A stretch of DNA of 64,000 bases from Methanocaldococcus bathoardescens (GCF_000739065.1 NZ_CP009149.1:1373311-1437310), one strand, 5' to 3'. Numbered from the stretch's first letter, positions 7,892 to 17,515 are shown. Numbers and translations are program-made. The notes: generated by a model from the sequence alone, not told the origin.

Positions 7892-9178
7892 TTGTTAATT
7901 GTGAAAAAAACTAATAGATTGGAGGGAACAGTTAAAGCCCCACCTTCAAAATCCTACACACATAGGGCGGTTATAGGAGCATCTTTAGCTGATGGAGAAA
8001 GCAGAATAATAAATCCCCTCTGGGGGGCTGATTGCTTATCATCAGTTCATGGATGTAGAATGTTAGGGGCTGAGATAACTTTAGATAAAGAAAAAGATGA
8101 ATGGGTTGTTAAAGGTGGAAAGCTGAAGACACCAGATAATATTATAGATATTGGAAATAGTGGAACAACTTTGAGAATCTTAACTTCTATAGCTTCACAA
8201 ATTCCAAAGGGATATGCAATTTTAACAGGGGATGATTCAATAAGAAGGAGACCAATGCAACCTTTATTGGATGCCTTAAAACAGCTAAATATAGAGGCAT
8301 TTTCATCAAAGTTAGATGGAACTGCACCAATAATAGTAAAAAGTGGAAAAATTGATGGAAATGTTGTAAAAATTAGAGGAGATATTAGCTCCCAATTTAT
8401 AACATCGTTGATGATGCTTCTTCCTTTTAATAGGGAAGATACTGAAATAATCTTAACTTCCCCACTAAAATCAAAGCCATATATAGATGTAACATTAGAT
8501 ATACTAAATAAATTTGATATAAAAATTGATAAAACAGAAAATGGATTTTTAGTTTATGGAAATCAAAAGTATAAGCCAATAAATTATATTGTTGAAGGAG
8601 ATTACTCATCAGCTTCATATTTAGTGGCAGCAGGAGTTTTAATAAATTCAAACATAACAATTGAGAACCTATTTGCTAATTCAAAGCAAGGAGATAGAGC
8701 TATAATTGATATTGTTAAAGAGATGGGGGCAGATATTAAAGTTAAAAAAGATAAAGTTGTTATTGATGGAGAGTATAGCTTGGAAGGAATAGATGTAGAT
8801 GTCAAAGATATCCCTGATTTGGTTCCAACCATTGCAGTTCTTGGATGCTTTGCAGAAGGAAAGACAGAAATCTACAACGGAGAGCACGTTAGATTGAAAG
8901 AATGTGATAGGCTAAGAGCATGTGCTGTTGAATTAAAAAAGATGGGGGCTGATATTAAAGAGAAACCAGATGGTTTGATTATAAGAGGAGTTAAAAAGTT
9001 AAAAGGGGCTAAGTTAAATACATATCACGACCATAGGTTAGTTATGGCATTTACAGTAGCAGGTTTAAAGGCAGAAGGGGAGACAATTATTGAGGGTGAA
9101 GATGCTGTTAATATATCATTCCCAAATTTTGTTGATGTTATGAAAAGTATAGGTGCTAATATAGAGATAAAGAGATAA
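7892..9178 (+). CDS. aroA: 3-phosphoshikimate 1-carboxyvinyltransferase (EPSP synthase)
   Basis: This enzyme transfers enolpyruvate from PEP to shikimate 3-phosphate in aromatic amino acid synthesis. Its 428 residues carry the substrate motifs APPSKSYTHRA (residues 16-26), GNSGTTLRILTS (about 88-99), RRPMQPLLDAL, GDYSSASYLVAAG and LKECDRLRACA. The length is normal. The TTG start at 7892 is preferred because GGTGAT lies 3 nt before it; GTG at 7901 would be 12 nt away. It is followed by aksA, as in M. jannaschii (MJ0502-MJ0503, from memory). Confidence 0.95.
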   Translation: MLIVKKTNRLEGTVKAPPSKSYTHRAVIGASLADGESRIINPLWGADCLSSVHGCRMLGAEITLDKEKDEWVVKGGKLKTPDNIIDIGNSGTTLRILTSIASQIPKGYAILTGDDSIRRRPMQPLLDALKQLNIEAFSSKLDGTAPIIVKSGKIDGNVVKIRGDISSQFITSLMMLLPFNREDTEIILTSPLKSKPYIDVTLDILNKFDIKIDKTENGFLVYGNQKYKPINYIVEGDYSSASYLVAAGVLINSNITIENLFANSKQGDRAIIDIVKEMGADIKVKKDKVVIDGEYSLEGIDVDVKDIPDLVPTIAVLGCFAEGKTEIYNGEHVRLKECDRLRACAVELKKMGADIKEKPDGLIIRGVKKLKGAKLNTYHDHRLVMAFTVAGLKAEGETIIEGEDAVNISFPNFVDVMKSIGANIEIKR

Positions 9179-9317
9179 AATAATTAAAATAATTAAACAA
9201 TTTTATATATTTTATTTTTATAAGAGCATCTTTAATGTAAGTATTGGTTATAAAAAAATAATAAAAAAATTTATACAAGTAATAATAACTCTATGACAAA
9301 AATGTTGGTGATATTTT

Positions 9318-10514
9318 ATGGATTTCTTATTTGAAAATAGCTGGAAGGCAGCTTGTCCTTATAATCCAAAATTGGATTTAAAAGATATCTATATATATGA
9401 CACAACTTTGAGGGATGGAGAACAAACTCCTGGAGTTTGCTTTACAAAAGAGCAAAAATTGGAGATAGCGAGAAAATTGGATGAGCTTGGATTAAAGCAA
9501 ATTGAAGCTGGCTTTCCAATCGTCTCTGATAGAGAGGCGGATATAGTTAAAACAATAGCAAATGAAGGGCTGAATGCTGATATCTTAGCTTTATGTAGGG
9601 CATTGAAAAAAGATATTGATAAGGCAATTGAATGTGATGTAGATGGAATAATTACATTTATAGCAACATCCCCACTACACTTGAAATATAAATTTAACAA
9701 TAAAAGTTTAGATGACATCTTAGAGATGGGAGTTGAAGCAGTTGAATATGCAAAAGAGCATGGCTTATTTGTTGCTTTCTCTGCTGAAGATGCAACAAGA
9801 ACACCAATAGAAGATTTAATTAAAGTGCATAGAGCAGCTGAAGAAGCAGGAGCCGATAGAGTTCATATTGCAGACACTACTGGATGTGCTACACCACAAA
9901 GTATGGAATTTATCTGCAGAACATTAAAAGAAAACTTAAAAAAAGCTCATATAGGAGTTCACTGCCACAACGACTTCGGATTTGCGGTTATAAATTCAAT
10001 ATATGGTTTAATTGGAGGAGCTAAGGCAGTTTCAACAACTGTTAATGGTATTGGAGAAAGAGCTGGAAATGCAGCTTTAGAAGAGTTAATTATGGCTTTA
10101 ACTGTTTTATATGATGTTGATTTGGGCTTAAATTTGGAAGTTCTGCCAGAATTATGTAAGATGGTTGAAGAATATTCAGGAATAAAACTTCCAAAGAACA
10201 AACCAATAGTTGGAGAGTTAGTTTTTGCTCATGAAAGTGGAATACACGTAGATGCAGTTATTGAAAATCCATTAACCTATGAGCCATTCCTTCCAGAGAA
10301 AATAGGACTTAAGAGAAATATATTGTTAGGGAAACATTCTGGATGCAGGGCTGTTGCTTATAAGTTAAAGCTTATGGGCATTGATTATGATAAAGAGATG
10401 TTATGTGAGATAGTTAAAAAAGTTAAAGAGATTAGAGAGGAAGGTAGATTTATAACTGATGAGGTCTTTAAAGAGATTGTAGATGAAGTTTTAAGAAAGA
10501 GAAATAAAAATTAA
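9318..10514 (+). CDS. aksA: Homocitrate synthase AksA (coenzyme B pathway)
   Basis: This 398-residue protein belongs to the LeuA/NifV/AksA family of acetyl-CoA-dependent Claisen condensing enzymes. The TIM barrel carries DTTLRDGEQTPGVCF (residues 28-42), the metal-binding HCHNDFG (about 214) and NGIGERAGNAALEE (about 238). AksA makes homocitrate and longer homologues on the way to 2-oxosuberate and coenzyme B. LeuA, CimA and AksA are hard to separate by motif. I prefer AksA because of the short length without the leucine-feedback domain and the aroA neighbour. ATG at 9318 follows GGTGAT. Confidence 0.82.
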   Translation: MDFLFENSWKAACPYNPKLDLKDIYIYDTTLRDGEQTPGVCFTKEQKLEIARKLDELGLKQIEAGFPIVSDREADIVKTIANEGLNADILALCRALKKDIDKAIECDVDGIITFIATSPLHLKYKFNNKSLDDILEMGVEAVEYAKEHGLFVAFSAEDATRTPIEDLIKVHRAAEEAGADRVHIADTTGCATPQSMEFICRTLKENLKKAHIGVHCHNDFGFAVINSIYGLIGGAKAVSTTVNGIGERAGNAALEELIMALTVLYDVDLGLNLEVLPELCKMVEEYSGIKLPKNKPIVGELVFAHESGIHVDAVIENPLTYEPFLPEKIGLKRNILLGKHSGCRAVAYKLKLMGIDYDKEMLCEIVKKVKEIREEGRFITDEVFKEIVDEVLRKRNKN

Positions 10515-10553
10515 GTATAGTTAGTATATTTACTAATGAAAAAGGTGATTGGA

Positions 10554-11132
10554 ATGAAATTATTTGAATATCCAGGAGCTCAAAATACTGACGAAACATT
10601 AAAAATAGCTGTAGAGAGAGCTAAGAAGGGAGATATAAAAAGTATTGTTGTAGCTTCATCCACAGGAGAGACAGCTAAAAAATTACTTGATTTGTTAGAA
10701 AAAGAAAAATTAGATTTAAATGTTGTTGTTGTCACCTATCATCAGGGATTCTATGGGGAGGATATAATTTCGATGGATAAAGAGGTTGAGGAAGAATTAA
10801 AGAGAAGAGGAGCTAAAGTATTTAGAGGAAGCCATGCTTTAAGTGGAGTTGAAAGAGGGATATCAAATAAATTGGGTGGATATGGACCTGTCCAAGTTAT
10901 TGCTGAGACATTAAGAACTTTTGGGCAGGGAGTTAAGGTTTGCTATGAAATCACTATTATGGCATGTGATGCAGGCTTAATAAAAGCAAAAGAGGAAGTT
11001 ATAGCTATTGGAGGAACAGGTAAAGGAGCTGATACAGCAATGGTCATAAAACCAGCAAATATGAACACTTTCTTCAACATAGAGGCAAGAGAAATTTTAT
11101 GCATGCCAAGAATTAAAAAGAAGAGAGGATAA
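10554..11132 (+). CDS. Pyruvate kinase C-terminal-domain-like protein
   Basis: This 192-residue protein resembles the isolated alpha/beta domain found at the C-terminus of pyruvate kinase ([19 protein letters not shown] near the N-terminus; [18 protein letters not shown] near the C-terminus). It has none of the catalytic barrel, so it is not a pyruvate kinase. Its function is unknown. The GGTGAT site at 10543 points to ATG 10554 (MKLFEYPG) rather than the ATG at 10536, which overlaps the site. It lies 39 bp after aksA and may be co-transcribed with it. Confidence 0.75.
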   Translation: MKLFEYPGAQNTDETLKIAVERAKKGDIKSIVVASSTGETAKKLLDLLEKEKLDLNVVVVTYHQGFYGEDIISMDKEVEEELKRRGAKVFRGSHALSGVERGISNKLGGYGPVQVIAETLRTFGQGVKVCYEITIMACDAGLIKAKEEVIAIGGTGKGADTAMVIKPANMNTFFNIEAREILCMPRIKKKRG

Positions 11133-11153
11133 ATAATAAATTAAGTGGAATTT

Positions 11154-11897
11154 ATGAATAAAACTTTACTTTTCTTATTTTCCGTATTTGCCATTTTGCT
11201 TATTGTTTTATTCTCTTTTATTTTTAGTGACAATGACCAAAATAAGCAAAATAAACCTATAATATTAATTCATGATGTCTCTCCAGTATATTTTGATGAA
11301 TTAAAAGAGATTGAAAAAATTATAGATAAATACCACTACCAAAATAGAACATATCTTTTTTTAATTGTTAATCATGCAAATAGATATAATTTGAAAGATT
11401 ATCCAGAGTTTGTAAATTATCTCCATAAATTGGAGAAAGAAGGATATAACATAGAGTTTCATGCATACAACCATATAGGAAATGAGTTCAACTGTAATAA
11501 AAGTGTTGCAGAGGAAAAACTAAATAAATCATTTAAAATTTTGGAGCAATGTGGATTTAATTCCAAAGAAATTAAGTATTTTATCCCACCAAGATATAAA
11601 CTATCAAAAGATGCTGAAAAATTGTTCTTAGAGAAAAATATGACAATAATCCTTGGAAACAAAATGATAATAAACAAAAATGGAAAAATATCTGAAATTG
11701 GGATTACAAATAGAGAATATACGTGGTATCTTCCAGAATCATCATTAAAAGTGGTTGAAGATATTGCTTTAATTGATTACAAATTAAGCATAAAAGAGAA
11801 TAAGCAGTTTTTTCTCTCAATTCATCCAAAGGCAGTAAATTATGGTGGGGGTTTAGAGTTTTTAGACTGGTTTTTGAATGAAACATCAAAAAATTAA
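11154..11897 (+). CDS. DUF2334-like polysaccharide deacetylase-fold protein, membrane-anchored
   Basis: An N-terminal hydrophobic helix (LLFLFSVFAILLIVLFSFIF) is followed by an extracytoplasmic domain with IILIHDVSPVYFDEL near the start, EFHAYNHIG near the middle and FFLSIHPKAVNYGG near the end. These resemble the D/H/H metal-binding strands of NodB/DUF2334 deacetylase-like proteins. It could act on surface glycans, but the substrate is unknown. The start is uncertain: ATG 11154 is chosen, with GTG 11145 in frame and weak Shine-Dalgarno support for both. Confidence 0.65.
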   Translation: MNKTLLFLFSVFAILLIVLFSFIFSDNDQNKQNKPIILIHDVSPVYFDELKEIEKIIDKYHYQNRTYLFLIVNHANRYNLKDYPEFVNYLHKLEKEGYNIEFHAYNHIGNEFNCNKSVAEEKLNKSFKILEQCGFNSKEIKYFIPPRYKLSKDAEKLFLEKNMTIILGNKMIINKNGKISEIGITNREYTWYLPESSLKVVEDIALIDYKLSIKENKQFFLSIHPKAVNYGGGLEFLDWFLNETSKN

Positions 11898-11902
11898 ATT
11901 AA

Positions 11903-12493
11903 TTATAATAACTCAACAAAGTTTTCTATAATCTTTAATCCAATTTTTCCACTTTTTTCTGGGTGGAATTGAGTGGCATAGACGTTATCTTTATTTATAA
12001 CGCTTGGGAATTCCCTACCATATTCAGTTTTTCCAACTATACAATCTTCAGCTGGATTTACATGATATGAATGAACAAAGTAAAAGTAACTATTATCTTT
12101 TATTCCTTCAAACAATGGGCAGTTTTTTTCAATCTTCACATTATTCCAGCCCATGTGTGGAAGTTTCTCAACATCCTTAAATTTAATTACATTGCCTTTT
12201 ATAATCCCTAATCCTTTAATTCCCTTTTTTTCTTCACTTTCTTCAAATAAAACTTGCATTCCTAAACATATCCCTAAAAATGGAACTTTATCCTCAATAA
12301 TTTTGTATATTGTCTCTTTTAATTTTGATAGATTTTCCATTGCACTACCAAAATTCCCTACACCTGGCAAAATTACTTTATCACATGCTAATAGCTCTTC
12401 ACTGCTGTTTGTTATTATTGCTTTATCATAAAGTTCAACTGCCTTCTGAATACTTCTCAAATTTCCTGCATTGTAATCAATTATTCCAATCAT
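11903..12493 (-). CDS. hisH: Imidazole glycerol phosphate synthase glutaminase subunit HisH
   Basis: This class I glutamine amidotransferase supplies ammonia to HisF in histidine synthesis. The nucleophile Cys lies in PFLGICLGMQVLFE (about residue 79). The His/Glu pair lies in QFHPEKSG (about 176-183). The N-terminus IGIIDYNAGNLRSIQ is typical of HisH. Its 196 residues match the family. ATG 12493 is chosen because AGGGATGA precedes it; the ATG at 12499 overlaps the site. It ends 5 bp from the convergent deacetylase-like gene and is followed upstream by tbp. Confidence 0.93.
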   Translation of the reverse strand: MIGIIDYNAGNLRSIQKAVELYDKAIITNSSEELLACDKVILPGVGNFGSAMENLSKLKETIYKIIEDKVPFLGICLGMQVLFEESEEKKGIKGLGIIKGNVIKFKDVEKLPHMGWNNVKIEKNCPLFEGIKDNSYFYFVHSYHVNPAEDCIVGKTEYGREFPSVINKDNVYATQFHPEKSGKIGLKIIENFVELL

Positions 12494-12508
12494 TTTCATC
12501 CCTAAAAT

Positions 12509-13051
12509 TTAGAGTTCTTGGACTTCTTTTATAGTGTCTAAAATCTTTTTTAAAGCTCTTTTTGCGTCTTCTTCACTTTTTAATCCTGTGATAACAACTT
12601 TACCACTACCAAAGATTAAAACAACAACTTTTGGGTCATCTAACCTATAAACAAGACCAGGAAATTGTTCTGGTTCATATTCAGTTCCTTCAACCATTAA
12701 TGCAATGTCATCTAAGTTTGGTTCAATTCCTAAATCAGCTGTTGCAACCATATTTTGGATTTTAATTTCAGGGTTTTCAATAACATCAATTCCAGCATCT
12801 TTCAACTCTTTTATAATTTTTTTAATGGCTATTTCAGCCTCTTCTTTACTTTTAGCTCCAGTACAATTTACCTTTCCACTTCTAAATATTAATAAAGCTA
12901 CTTTTGGTACTGATAATCTACAAACCAATCCTGGGAACTGTTCAGGTTCATATTCAGCATTTTCTAAAATCATAGCAACCTCTTCTAAATCAATATTGTC
13001 TCCAATCTTAGTTGAGACAACAACATTGACAATCTTAATCTCTGGTTCCAT
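12509..13051 (-). CDS. tbp: TATA-box-binding protein
   Basis: This is the archaeal basal transcription factor that recognises the TATA box. The 180-residue protein consists of two direct repeats, visible in IKIVNVVVSTKIGDNIDLEE against IKIQNMVATADLGIEPNLDD, and in YEPEQFPGLVCRL against YEPEQFPGLVYRL. ATG 13051 is chosen because GTGGTGA lies just upstream; the longer frame from 13063 would run through this site. It has its own upstream TATA-like element at 13111-13125. Confidence 0.97.
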   Translation of the reverse strand: MEPEIKIVNVVVSTKIGDNIDLEEVAMILENAEYEPEQFPGLVCRLSVPKVALLIFRSGKVNCTGAKSKEEAEIAIKKIIKELKDAGIDVIENPEIKIQNMVATADLGIEPNLDDIALMVEGTEYEPEQFPGLVYRLDDPKVVVLIFGSGKVVITGLKSEEDAKRALKKILDTIKEVQEL

Positions 13052-13110
13052 GATTTTCACCACATCTTAGTAGATAACTTAAATATTATATAAAAACCTC
13101 AATATAAATA

Positions 13111-13125
13111 CTTTATATATAAATA
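13111..13125 (-). promoter_or_regulatory. TATA-box promoter of tbp
   Basis: The minus-strand TATTTATATATAAAG lies about 65 bp upstream of the tbp start codon, preceded by purine-rich AAAGG (BRE-like). Spacing allows a start site around 13085-13090 and a 35-40-nt leader. The call rests on sequence and position only. Confidence 0.5.
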
Positions 13126-13205
13126 CCTTTAAACACTCTATAGGATTTATATATTCAACTTAATGAATATAATGTCTAAAAATAAAAAAAAAGAAAGTAG
13201 AGGAT

Positions 13206-13514
13206 TTATCCGAATAAAGCTGCCAATCCTGCAACAGCAGCTGTATCTTCTTCTTTCTTCTCTTCTTTTTTCTCTTCTTCTTTCTTCTCTTCAGCAGCTG
13301 CTGCTGGAGCTGCTGCAGCTGGAGCAGCAGCTACAGGCATTGCAGCGTTTGCGATAGCTTCTTCGATGTTTACTCCTTCTAATCCAGCAACTAATGCTTT
13401 AACTCTTGCTTCATCGACTTCTACACCTGCTGCTGATAAAACTGCTTTAACAGCATCTTCTGTAATTTCTTTTCCTGCACTGTGCAATAATAAAGCTGCG
13501 TATATGTATTCCAT
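13206..13514 (-). CDS. rpl12: Ribosomal protein L12 (P1-type stalk protein)
   Basis: This 102-residue acidic stalk protein has the N-terminal dimerisation part [20 protein letters not shown], an Ala-rich hinge, an alternating Glu/Lys tract and the conserved C-terminal tail ending in AGLAALFG that contacts translation factors. GGAGGTG precedes ATG 13514. It lies 165 bp downstream of P0, with a separate strong-looking promoter right behind the P0 stop codon. Confidence 0.96.
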   Translation of the reverse strand: MEYIYAALLLHSAGKEITEDAVKAVLSAAGVEVDEARVKALVAGLEGVNIEEAIANAAMPVAAAPAAAAPAAAAEEKKEEEKKEEKKEEDTAAVAGLAALFG

Positions 13515-13663
13515 AATCTACACCTCCAACTTTCTATTAATTGTTATATTGATTGTGTTTATTTATTTAATGTTGGTTTTATTTATTTTTGATTGTTTAA
13601 TAATTGCCAATATCCAAACAACAACAATTGAAATAGATTTGCAATTCACTATTTATAATTAGT

Positions 13664-13678
13664 TATTTATATTTTTCG
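13664..13678 (-). promoter_or_regulatory. Separate promoter for rpl12
   Basis: The minus strand reads CGAAAAATATAAATA. This is a near-ideal BRE (CGAAAA) joined to a TATA box, directly after the P0 stop codon. The rpl12 ATG is 150 bp downstream, so transcription from here would leave a leader of about 125 nt. It would allow L12, needed in several copies per ribosome, to be made above the level of L1 and P0. Confidence 0.6.
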
Positions 13679-13679
13679 G

Positions 13680-14696
13680 TTAGAACAATAGGGCTAACCC
13701 AGCTGCTCCTGTGTCATCTTCTTTCTTCTCTTCCTCTTTTTTCTCTTCTTCTTTCTTCTCCTCTACTGCTGGAGCAGCTGAAACTTCTACTGAGGATAAC
13801 TTAGCTTTAACATCCTCATCTAATGCCTCATCAGGCAATTTTGATGCAATAGCTAATGCCTGAGCTTGAGCTTTTGCTAATATATCTCCAGCAGTTTCTT
13901 TTGTTATAAATGCTGTCTCTACTGATAAAGCTCTTGCTTCTACGAATGCCTTCTGTATTAAGAATGGCAATACTTCCTTTGCTGGGTATGCTGTGTTGAA
14001 TGCCAAGTTAAATGCGTTTTGGTAAGCAGCTTGTATGTCAGCTAATAATTTCTCTTCATCAACTTTTAAGACATCTGGTGTATAGATGATTCCATCTTCA
14101 TAAACTGCCAAAATGTTTAAACCAACTTTTATTGGTTTAATTCCTAATCTATCTAAAACAGCTGCCAATTTTGGTGAAACAACTTCTCCTTTTTTGACAA
14201 CAACTTTATCTTCTTTAATTGCAATTTTACCTTTTTCTATTGCAGCTGGGATACCAACACTTTTGAGTTCTCCTAAGAAAGGTCCTGGAGGCATTCCAGT
14301 TGAACCTTTCTCAACTTTAATGTCACAAGGAGCTATTTGTCCTCCTCTTACAGGAGCAGGACTTTTGTTCTCTTCTAATAATTTGTATAACTTGAATGGG
14401 TTCATGTCTGTAACTAATATCGCTGCCCCTCTCTCAACGTAGTTTGCTAATTCAGCTAATTTTGGGTCGTTTAATTCTTCAGCAGCTTCTTTTAAAGCCC
14501 TTATGATTAAAGTGTTTCTTGACATTCTTAATTTAACTTTATCTCTAATTTTGTCTCTAATTTCTTGCAATTGAGGGGCAGGAACGTCCATCATATCTAC
14601 AATAGCTACTACAGGCTTACTTTTAATAAGCCCCTTTAGTGTTTTAACTTCTTCAATCTTCCATGGGGCTACGTGAGCTTTCACTTTTGTTTCCAT
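13680..14696 (-). CDS. rplP0: Ribosomal protein P0 (L10), stalk base
   Basis: This 338-residue stalk-base protein binds 23S rRNA with its N-terminal domain ([28 protein letters not shown]) and carries L12 dimers on its C-terminal helices. It ends in an Ala/Lys/Glu-rich hinge and the GAAGLALLF tail that it shares with L12. ATG 14696 (METKVKAH) is chosen, with GGGGAT upstream; the ATG at 14711 lies on the other side of that site. L1-P0-L12 order is conserved in methanogens. Confidence 0.96.
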   Translation of the reverse strand: METKVKAHVAPWKIEEVKTLKGLIKSKPVVAIVDMMDVPAPQLQEIRDKIRDKVKLRMSRNTLIIRALKEAAEELNDPKLAELANYVERGAAILVTDMNPFKLYKLLEENKSPAPVRGGQIAPCDIKVEKGSTGMPPGPFLGELKSVGIPAAIEKGKIAIKEDKVVVKKGEVVSPKLAAVLDRLGIKPIKVGLNILAVYEDGIIYTPDVLKVDEEKLLADIQAAYQNAFNLAFNTAYPAKEVLPFLIQKAFVEARALSVETAFITKETAGDILAKAQAQALAIASKLPDEALDEDVKAKLSSVEVSAAPAVEEKKEEEKKEEEKKEDDTGAAGLALLF

Positions 14697-14732
14697 TTCT
14701 ATCCCCTTCACTTTTATTATTAATTTAAGATT

Positions 14733-15392
14733 TTATCTTTTCTTAGCCTTCTCTTTTTTAACTTTTACAGCTGGACCCATGGTTAATTTAACATAAGCAT
14801 CTTTTAAGTGGTAGAGACCTTTTTCATACTTCTTAGCTACAACGTTTAAAACTGCCTCTATGTTATCAACTATCTGCTCATCTGTCATTTTTTCGTTTCC
14901 AACTAATACTTGGAAGTATGGTTTATCTCTTGTGTTTATAACAACTGTTTTCTTTAATCTTTCAACTAATGGAGCTATGTTTGCGTTAGCTGGAACTGGT
15001 TTTGGCATCTTTCCTCTTGGACCTAATATAACCCCCATGTATCTACCAATCAATGGCATTAAATCAGCCTGAGCTATAAAGAAGTCGTGAGCATTAGCTA
15101 TTTTTCTTAATTTTCTTTTGTTTTTACCTAATTCTTCAATTTCTTCTTTTCTAATAACAGTTAATCCCATTTCTTCTGCCTGTTTAGCTAAGTCACCAGT
15201 TCCAATAACAGCTACTTTAGCTTCTTTCCCTCTTCCATGAGGAAGCACTACTTCTTCTTTAATTCTGTTCTCTGGCTTCCTCATGTCAATCTCTTTGAGG
15301 GTTGCTATGAATTCAAATGACTGTGTGAAGTTTCTCGGCTTCGCGAGTTCGCGAGCCTCCTTCACCGCTTGCAACAGTGCTTCTCTGTCCAT
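14733..15392 (-). CDS. rpl1: Ribosomal protein L1
   Basis: This is the 219-residue L1 protein of the large subunit stalk (marks: [35 protein letters not shown]). In Methanococcus, L1 also represses its own operon by binding a mimic of its 23S site about 30 nt inside the coding region; the same position here is a GC-rich hairpin (15334-15360). ATG 15392 (MDREALLQ) is chosen with AGGAGG 6 nt upstream; ATG 15398 would directly abut that site. Confidence 0.96.
   Translation of the reverse strand: MDREALLQAVKEARELAKPRNFTQSFEFIATLKEIDMRKPENRIKEEVVLPHGRGKEAKVAVIGTGDLAKQAEEMGLTVIRKEEIEELGKNKRKLRKIANAHDFFIAQADLMPLIGRYMGVILGPRGKMPKPVPANANIAPLVERLKKTVVINTRDKPYFQVLVGNEKMTDEQIVDNIEAVLNVVAKKYEKGLYHLKDAYVKLTMGPAVKVKKEKAKKR
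15334..15360 (-). promoter_or_regulatory. L1 autoregulatory mRNA site inside the rpl1 coding region
   Basis: About 32 nt after the start codon the mRNA reads GGAGGCUCGCGAACUCGCGA followed by AGCCGAG. This is strikingly GC-rich, with codons (GCG, CTC, CGC) otherwise avoided in the gene. Translational control by L1 binding at such an intragenic site is established in Methanococcus vannielii. Position and sequence match that model; binding here is inferred. Confidence 0.7.
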
Positions 15393-15450
15393 ACTCATCC
15401 TCCTTTCTTTTTTATATTTGACAAAAAGCATCCATATTATATGGCATCTG

Positions 15451-15463
15451 ATATAAATATTTT
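15451..15463 (-). promoter_or_regulatory. TATA-box promoter of the L1-P0 operon
   Basis: The minus-strand AAAATATTTATAT lies about 60-70 bp upstream of the rpl1 ATG, with room for a leader of roughly 35 nt. It is the only TATA-like match between the rpoL end and rpl1 at a suitable distance. Confidence 0.45.
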
Positions 15464-15511
15464 ACACTTAAATTGAAAAGAGTAGGTATTCTGTTTTCTC
15501 AATAGTTAGGT

Positions 15512-15539
15512 AAAATTTTCAACACTAATTGAAAATTTT
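15512..15539 (-). terminator. Possible terminator after rpoL
   Basis: An 11-bp inverted repeat (AAAATTTTCAA / TTGAAAATTTT) with the loop CACTAA is flanked by T/A runs. It lies 85-112 bp beyond the rpoL stop, between the rpoL transcript and the L1 promoter. Archaeal termination mainly needs T-runs, so the hairpin may be incidental. Confidence 0.35.
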
Positions 15540-15623
15540 TATATTGCTAAGATATCCAACACCCTATATAAAATTTTCGGTTATTAATGAGAAGAGGTTA
15601 AAATTTGAAAGCTTTATTTAATT

Positions 15624-15923
15624 TTATTTGTTTTTCTTTAATTCGTCTAATAAAGTATCGCACATTTCAATAATATCTTTCAACCCTTCTTTTAAAACAT
15701 CTATAGGGTCTGTTCCTTCTTCGGTAATTATTGTTATTTTCGGATTTGATATGTATCTTCCAGTTTCTGGATGTAATAAAGGATGGTCTATAGAGTAAGA
15801 AGCCATCTTTACTCCTTCTTTTGTTAATAAGATATCTTTCAATAAATTTGGTAGTGAATGGTCTTCGTTAATTAACTCAATTTCTACCAAATTATCCTTC
15901 CTCTCCAATATCTTTATCTCCAT
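15624..15923 (-). CDS. rpoL: DNA-directed RNA polymerase subunit L
   Basis: This is the 99-residue archaeal RpoL, homologue of Rpb11/AC19, which dimerises with RpoD in polymerase assembly. Marks are HSLPNLLKDILL and YSIDHPLLHPETGRY. GGAGG precedes two consecutive ATGs (15926 and 15923); either could start it, and 15923 has the better spacing. The start lies inside the end of the upstream DUF2067 gene (overlap 32 bp), which indicates co-translation. Confidence 0.95.
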   Translation of the reverse strand: MEIKILERKDNLVEIELINEDHSLPNLLKDILLTKEGVKMASYSIDHPLLHPETGRYISNPKITIITEEGTDPIDVLKEGLKDIIEMCDTLLDELKKNK

Positions 15924-16515
15924 CATCTCCCTCCAATAAAACTTTTTTAGCTAAGTTTATATCTTTGTTTAATACAATTCTTCCTTCCTCTTCTCTAAAG
16001 AATTCTTTTTCTAAAGCCTCTTCAATAATATCATCAATTGGCTTTTTGGTAATGTATGAAACCAATACTACCAAATTTTTGAGAGGTTTTGAACCAAGAT
16101 TTGAAAACTTTAGCTCTTGATATAGCTCATGAAGGTCTTTTAGAATTTCATTAAATTTATTAATGTCTATATCTGTTTTTATAGCATTTTCATCTTCTAA
16201 GTATATAACTCTATATCCCAAAGTTTTTAACGCATCTATAACCAAGTTTTTATTAACTGGATATTTAAGCTCAGAAAGGTGATATTCATATAAACCTTCT
16301 TTATCTTTTCTATACTTTTTCCTAACTTTATCCATTAAGTTCATCACAGCTCTATAGTTTTCATTTAGAGAATCCTTATCATATCCAAATACATATATTT
16401 TTACATGATTTCCTTTTGATTCTATTGTGCAGTCAATATTTAACCTTGATAATCTCTCGCAAAGCTCTAAAAGCTCTTCATCACAACTAACCTTTGATGA
16501 AATAATCTTCCTCAT
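15892..16515 (-). CDS. DUF2067 family protein
   Basis: This 207-residue soluble archaeal protein is of the DUF2067 type; its function is unknown. The N-terminus (VSCDEELLELCERLSRLN) and middle are helical and charged, with no catalytic motif I recognise. GGTGAT precedes ATG 16515. It overlaps rpoL by 32 bp and is divergent to tyrS with 79 bp between them, an arrangement also seen in M. jannaschii (MJ0387-MJ0389, from memory). Confidence 0.75.
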   Translation of the reverse strand: MRKIISSKVSCDEELLELCERLSRLNIDCTIESKGNHVKIYVFGYDKDSLNENYRAVMNLMDKVRKKYRKDKEGLYEYHLSELKYPVNKNLVIDALKTLGYRVIYLEDENAIKTDIDINKFNEILKDLHELYQELKFSNLGSKPLKNLVVLVSYITKKPIDDIIEEALEKEFFREEEGRIVLNKDINLAKKVLLEGDDGDKDIGEEG

Positions 16516-16594
16516 GATATCACCGTAAATTTATAAATTATCCCTGCATATATAATAAACTTTTGCATGAACAAAAATGTTGTGGTGATACCTA

Positions 16595-17515
16595 ATGAAT
16601 GAATTTGAGATTATAAAGAGAAACACATCTGAAATAGTTAGTGAGGAAGAATTAAAAGAGGTTTTAAAGAAAGATGAAAAATCTGCTTACATAGGTTTTG
16701 AACCAAGTGGTAAAATCCATTTAGGACATTATTTACAAATTAAAAAGATGATTGATTTGCAAAATGCAGGATTTGATATTATCATATTGTTAGCTGATTT
16801 ACATGCATATTTAAACCAGAAAGGAGAGTTGGATGAGATTAGAGAGATTGGTGAATACAATAAAAGAGTTTTTGAAGCGATGGGATTAAAGGCAAAATAT
16901 GTTTATGGTAGTGAGTTTCAGCTTGATAAGGATTATACTTTAAACGTCTATAAATTAGCTTTAAAAACTACCTTAAAGAGAGCAAGAAGGAGTATGGAAC
17001 TTATAGCAAGGGAGGATGAAAATCCAAAGGTTGCTGAAGTTATATATCCAATAATGCAGGTTAATGATATTTATTACTTAGATGTTGATGTTGCAGTTGG
17101 GGGGATGGAGCAAAGAAAAATACACATGTTAGCAAGAGAACTTTTACCAAAAAAAGTTGTTTGCATTCACAACCCAGTATTAACTGGTTTAGATGGAGAA
17201 GGAAAGATGAGTTCTTCAAAAGGAAACTTTATAGCTGTTGATGACTCTCCAGAAGAGATTAGAGCTAAGATAAAGAAAGCTTACTGCCCTGCTGGAGTTA
17301 TTGAAGGAAATCCAATAATGGAAATAGCCAAATATTTCCTTGAATATCCTTTAACTATAAACAGACCAGAAAAATTTGGTGGAGATTTAACCGTCAATAA
17401 TTATGAAGAGTTAGAGACTTTATTTAAAAATAAAGAACTTCACCCAATGGATTTAAAAAATGCTGTAGCTGAAGAGCTTATAAAGATTTTAGAACCAATT
17501 AGGAAGAAATTATAA
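16595..17515 (+). CDS. tyrS: Tyrosyl-tRNA synthetase
   Basis: This is the 306-residue short archaeal class I synthetase that charges tRNA-Tyr. The HIGH-type signature appears as [10 protein letters not shown] (about residues 45-54) and the KMSKS loop as KMSSSKG (about 204-210). YIGFEPSGK at about 37 contributes to the tyrosine pocket. The C-terminal anticodon-binding domain is the compact archaeal type, ending [12 protein letters not shown] 16595 follows GGTGAT. Confidence 0.97.
   Translation: MNEFEIIKRNTSEIVSEEELKEVLKKDEKSAYIGFEPSGKIHLGHYLQIKKMIDLQNAGFDIIILLADLHAYLNQKGELDEIREIGEYNKRVFEAMGLKAKYVYGSEFQLDKDYTLNVYKLALKTTLKRARRSMELIAREDENPKVAEVIYPIMQVNDIYYLDVDVAVGGMEQRKIHMLARELLPKKVVCIHNPVLTGLDGEGKMSSSKGNFIAVDDSPEEIRAKIKKAYCPAGVIEGNPIMEIAKYFLEYPLTINRPEKFGGDLTVNNYEELETLFKNKELHPMDLKNAVAEELIKILEPIRKKL

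Noticed and set aside
13163-13357. Plus-strand Leu/Gln-rich frame over rpl12
   Set aside because: It is the antisense of the Ala/Glu/Lys-rich L12 hinge, without its own start signals.
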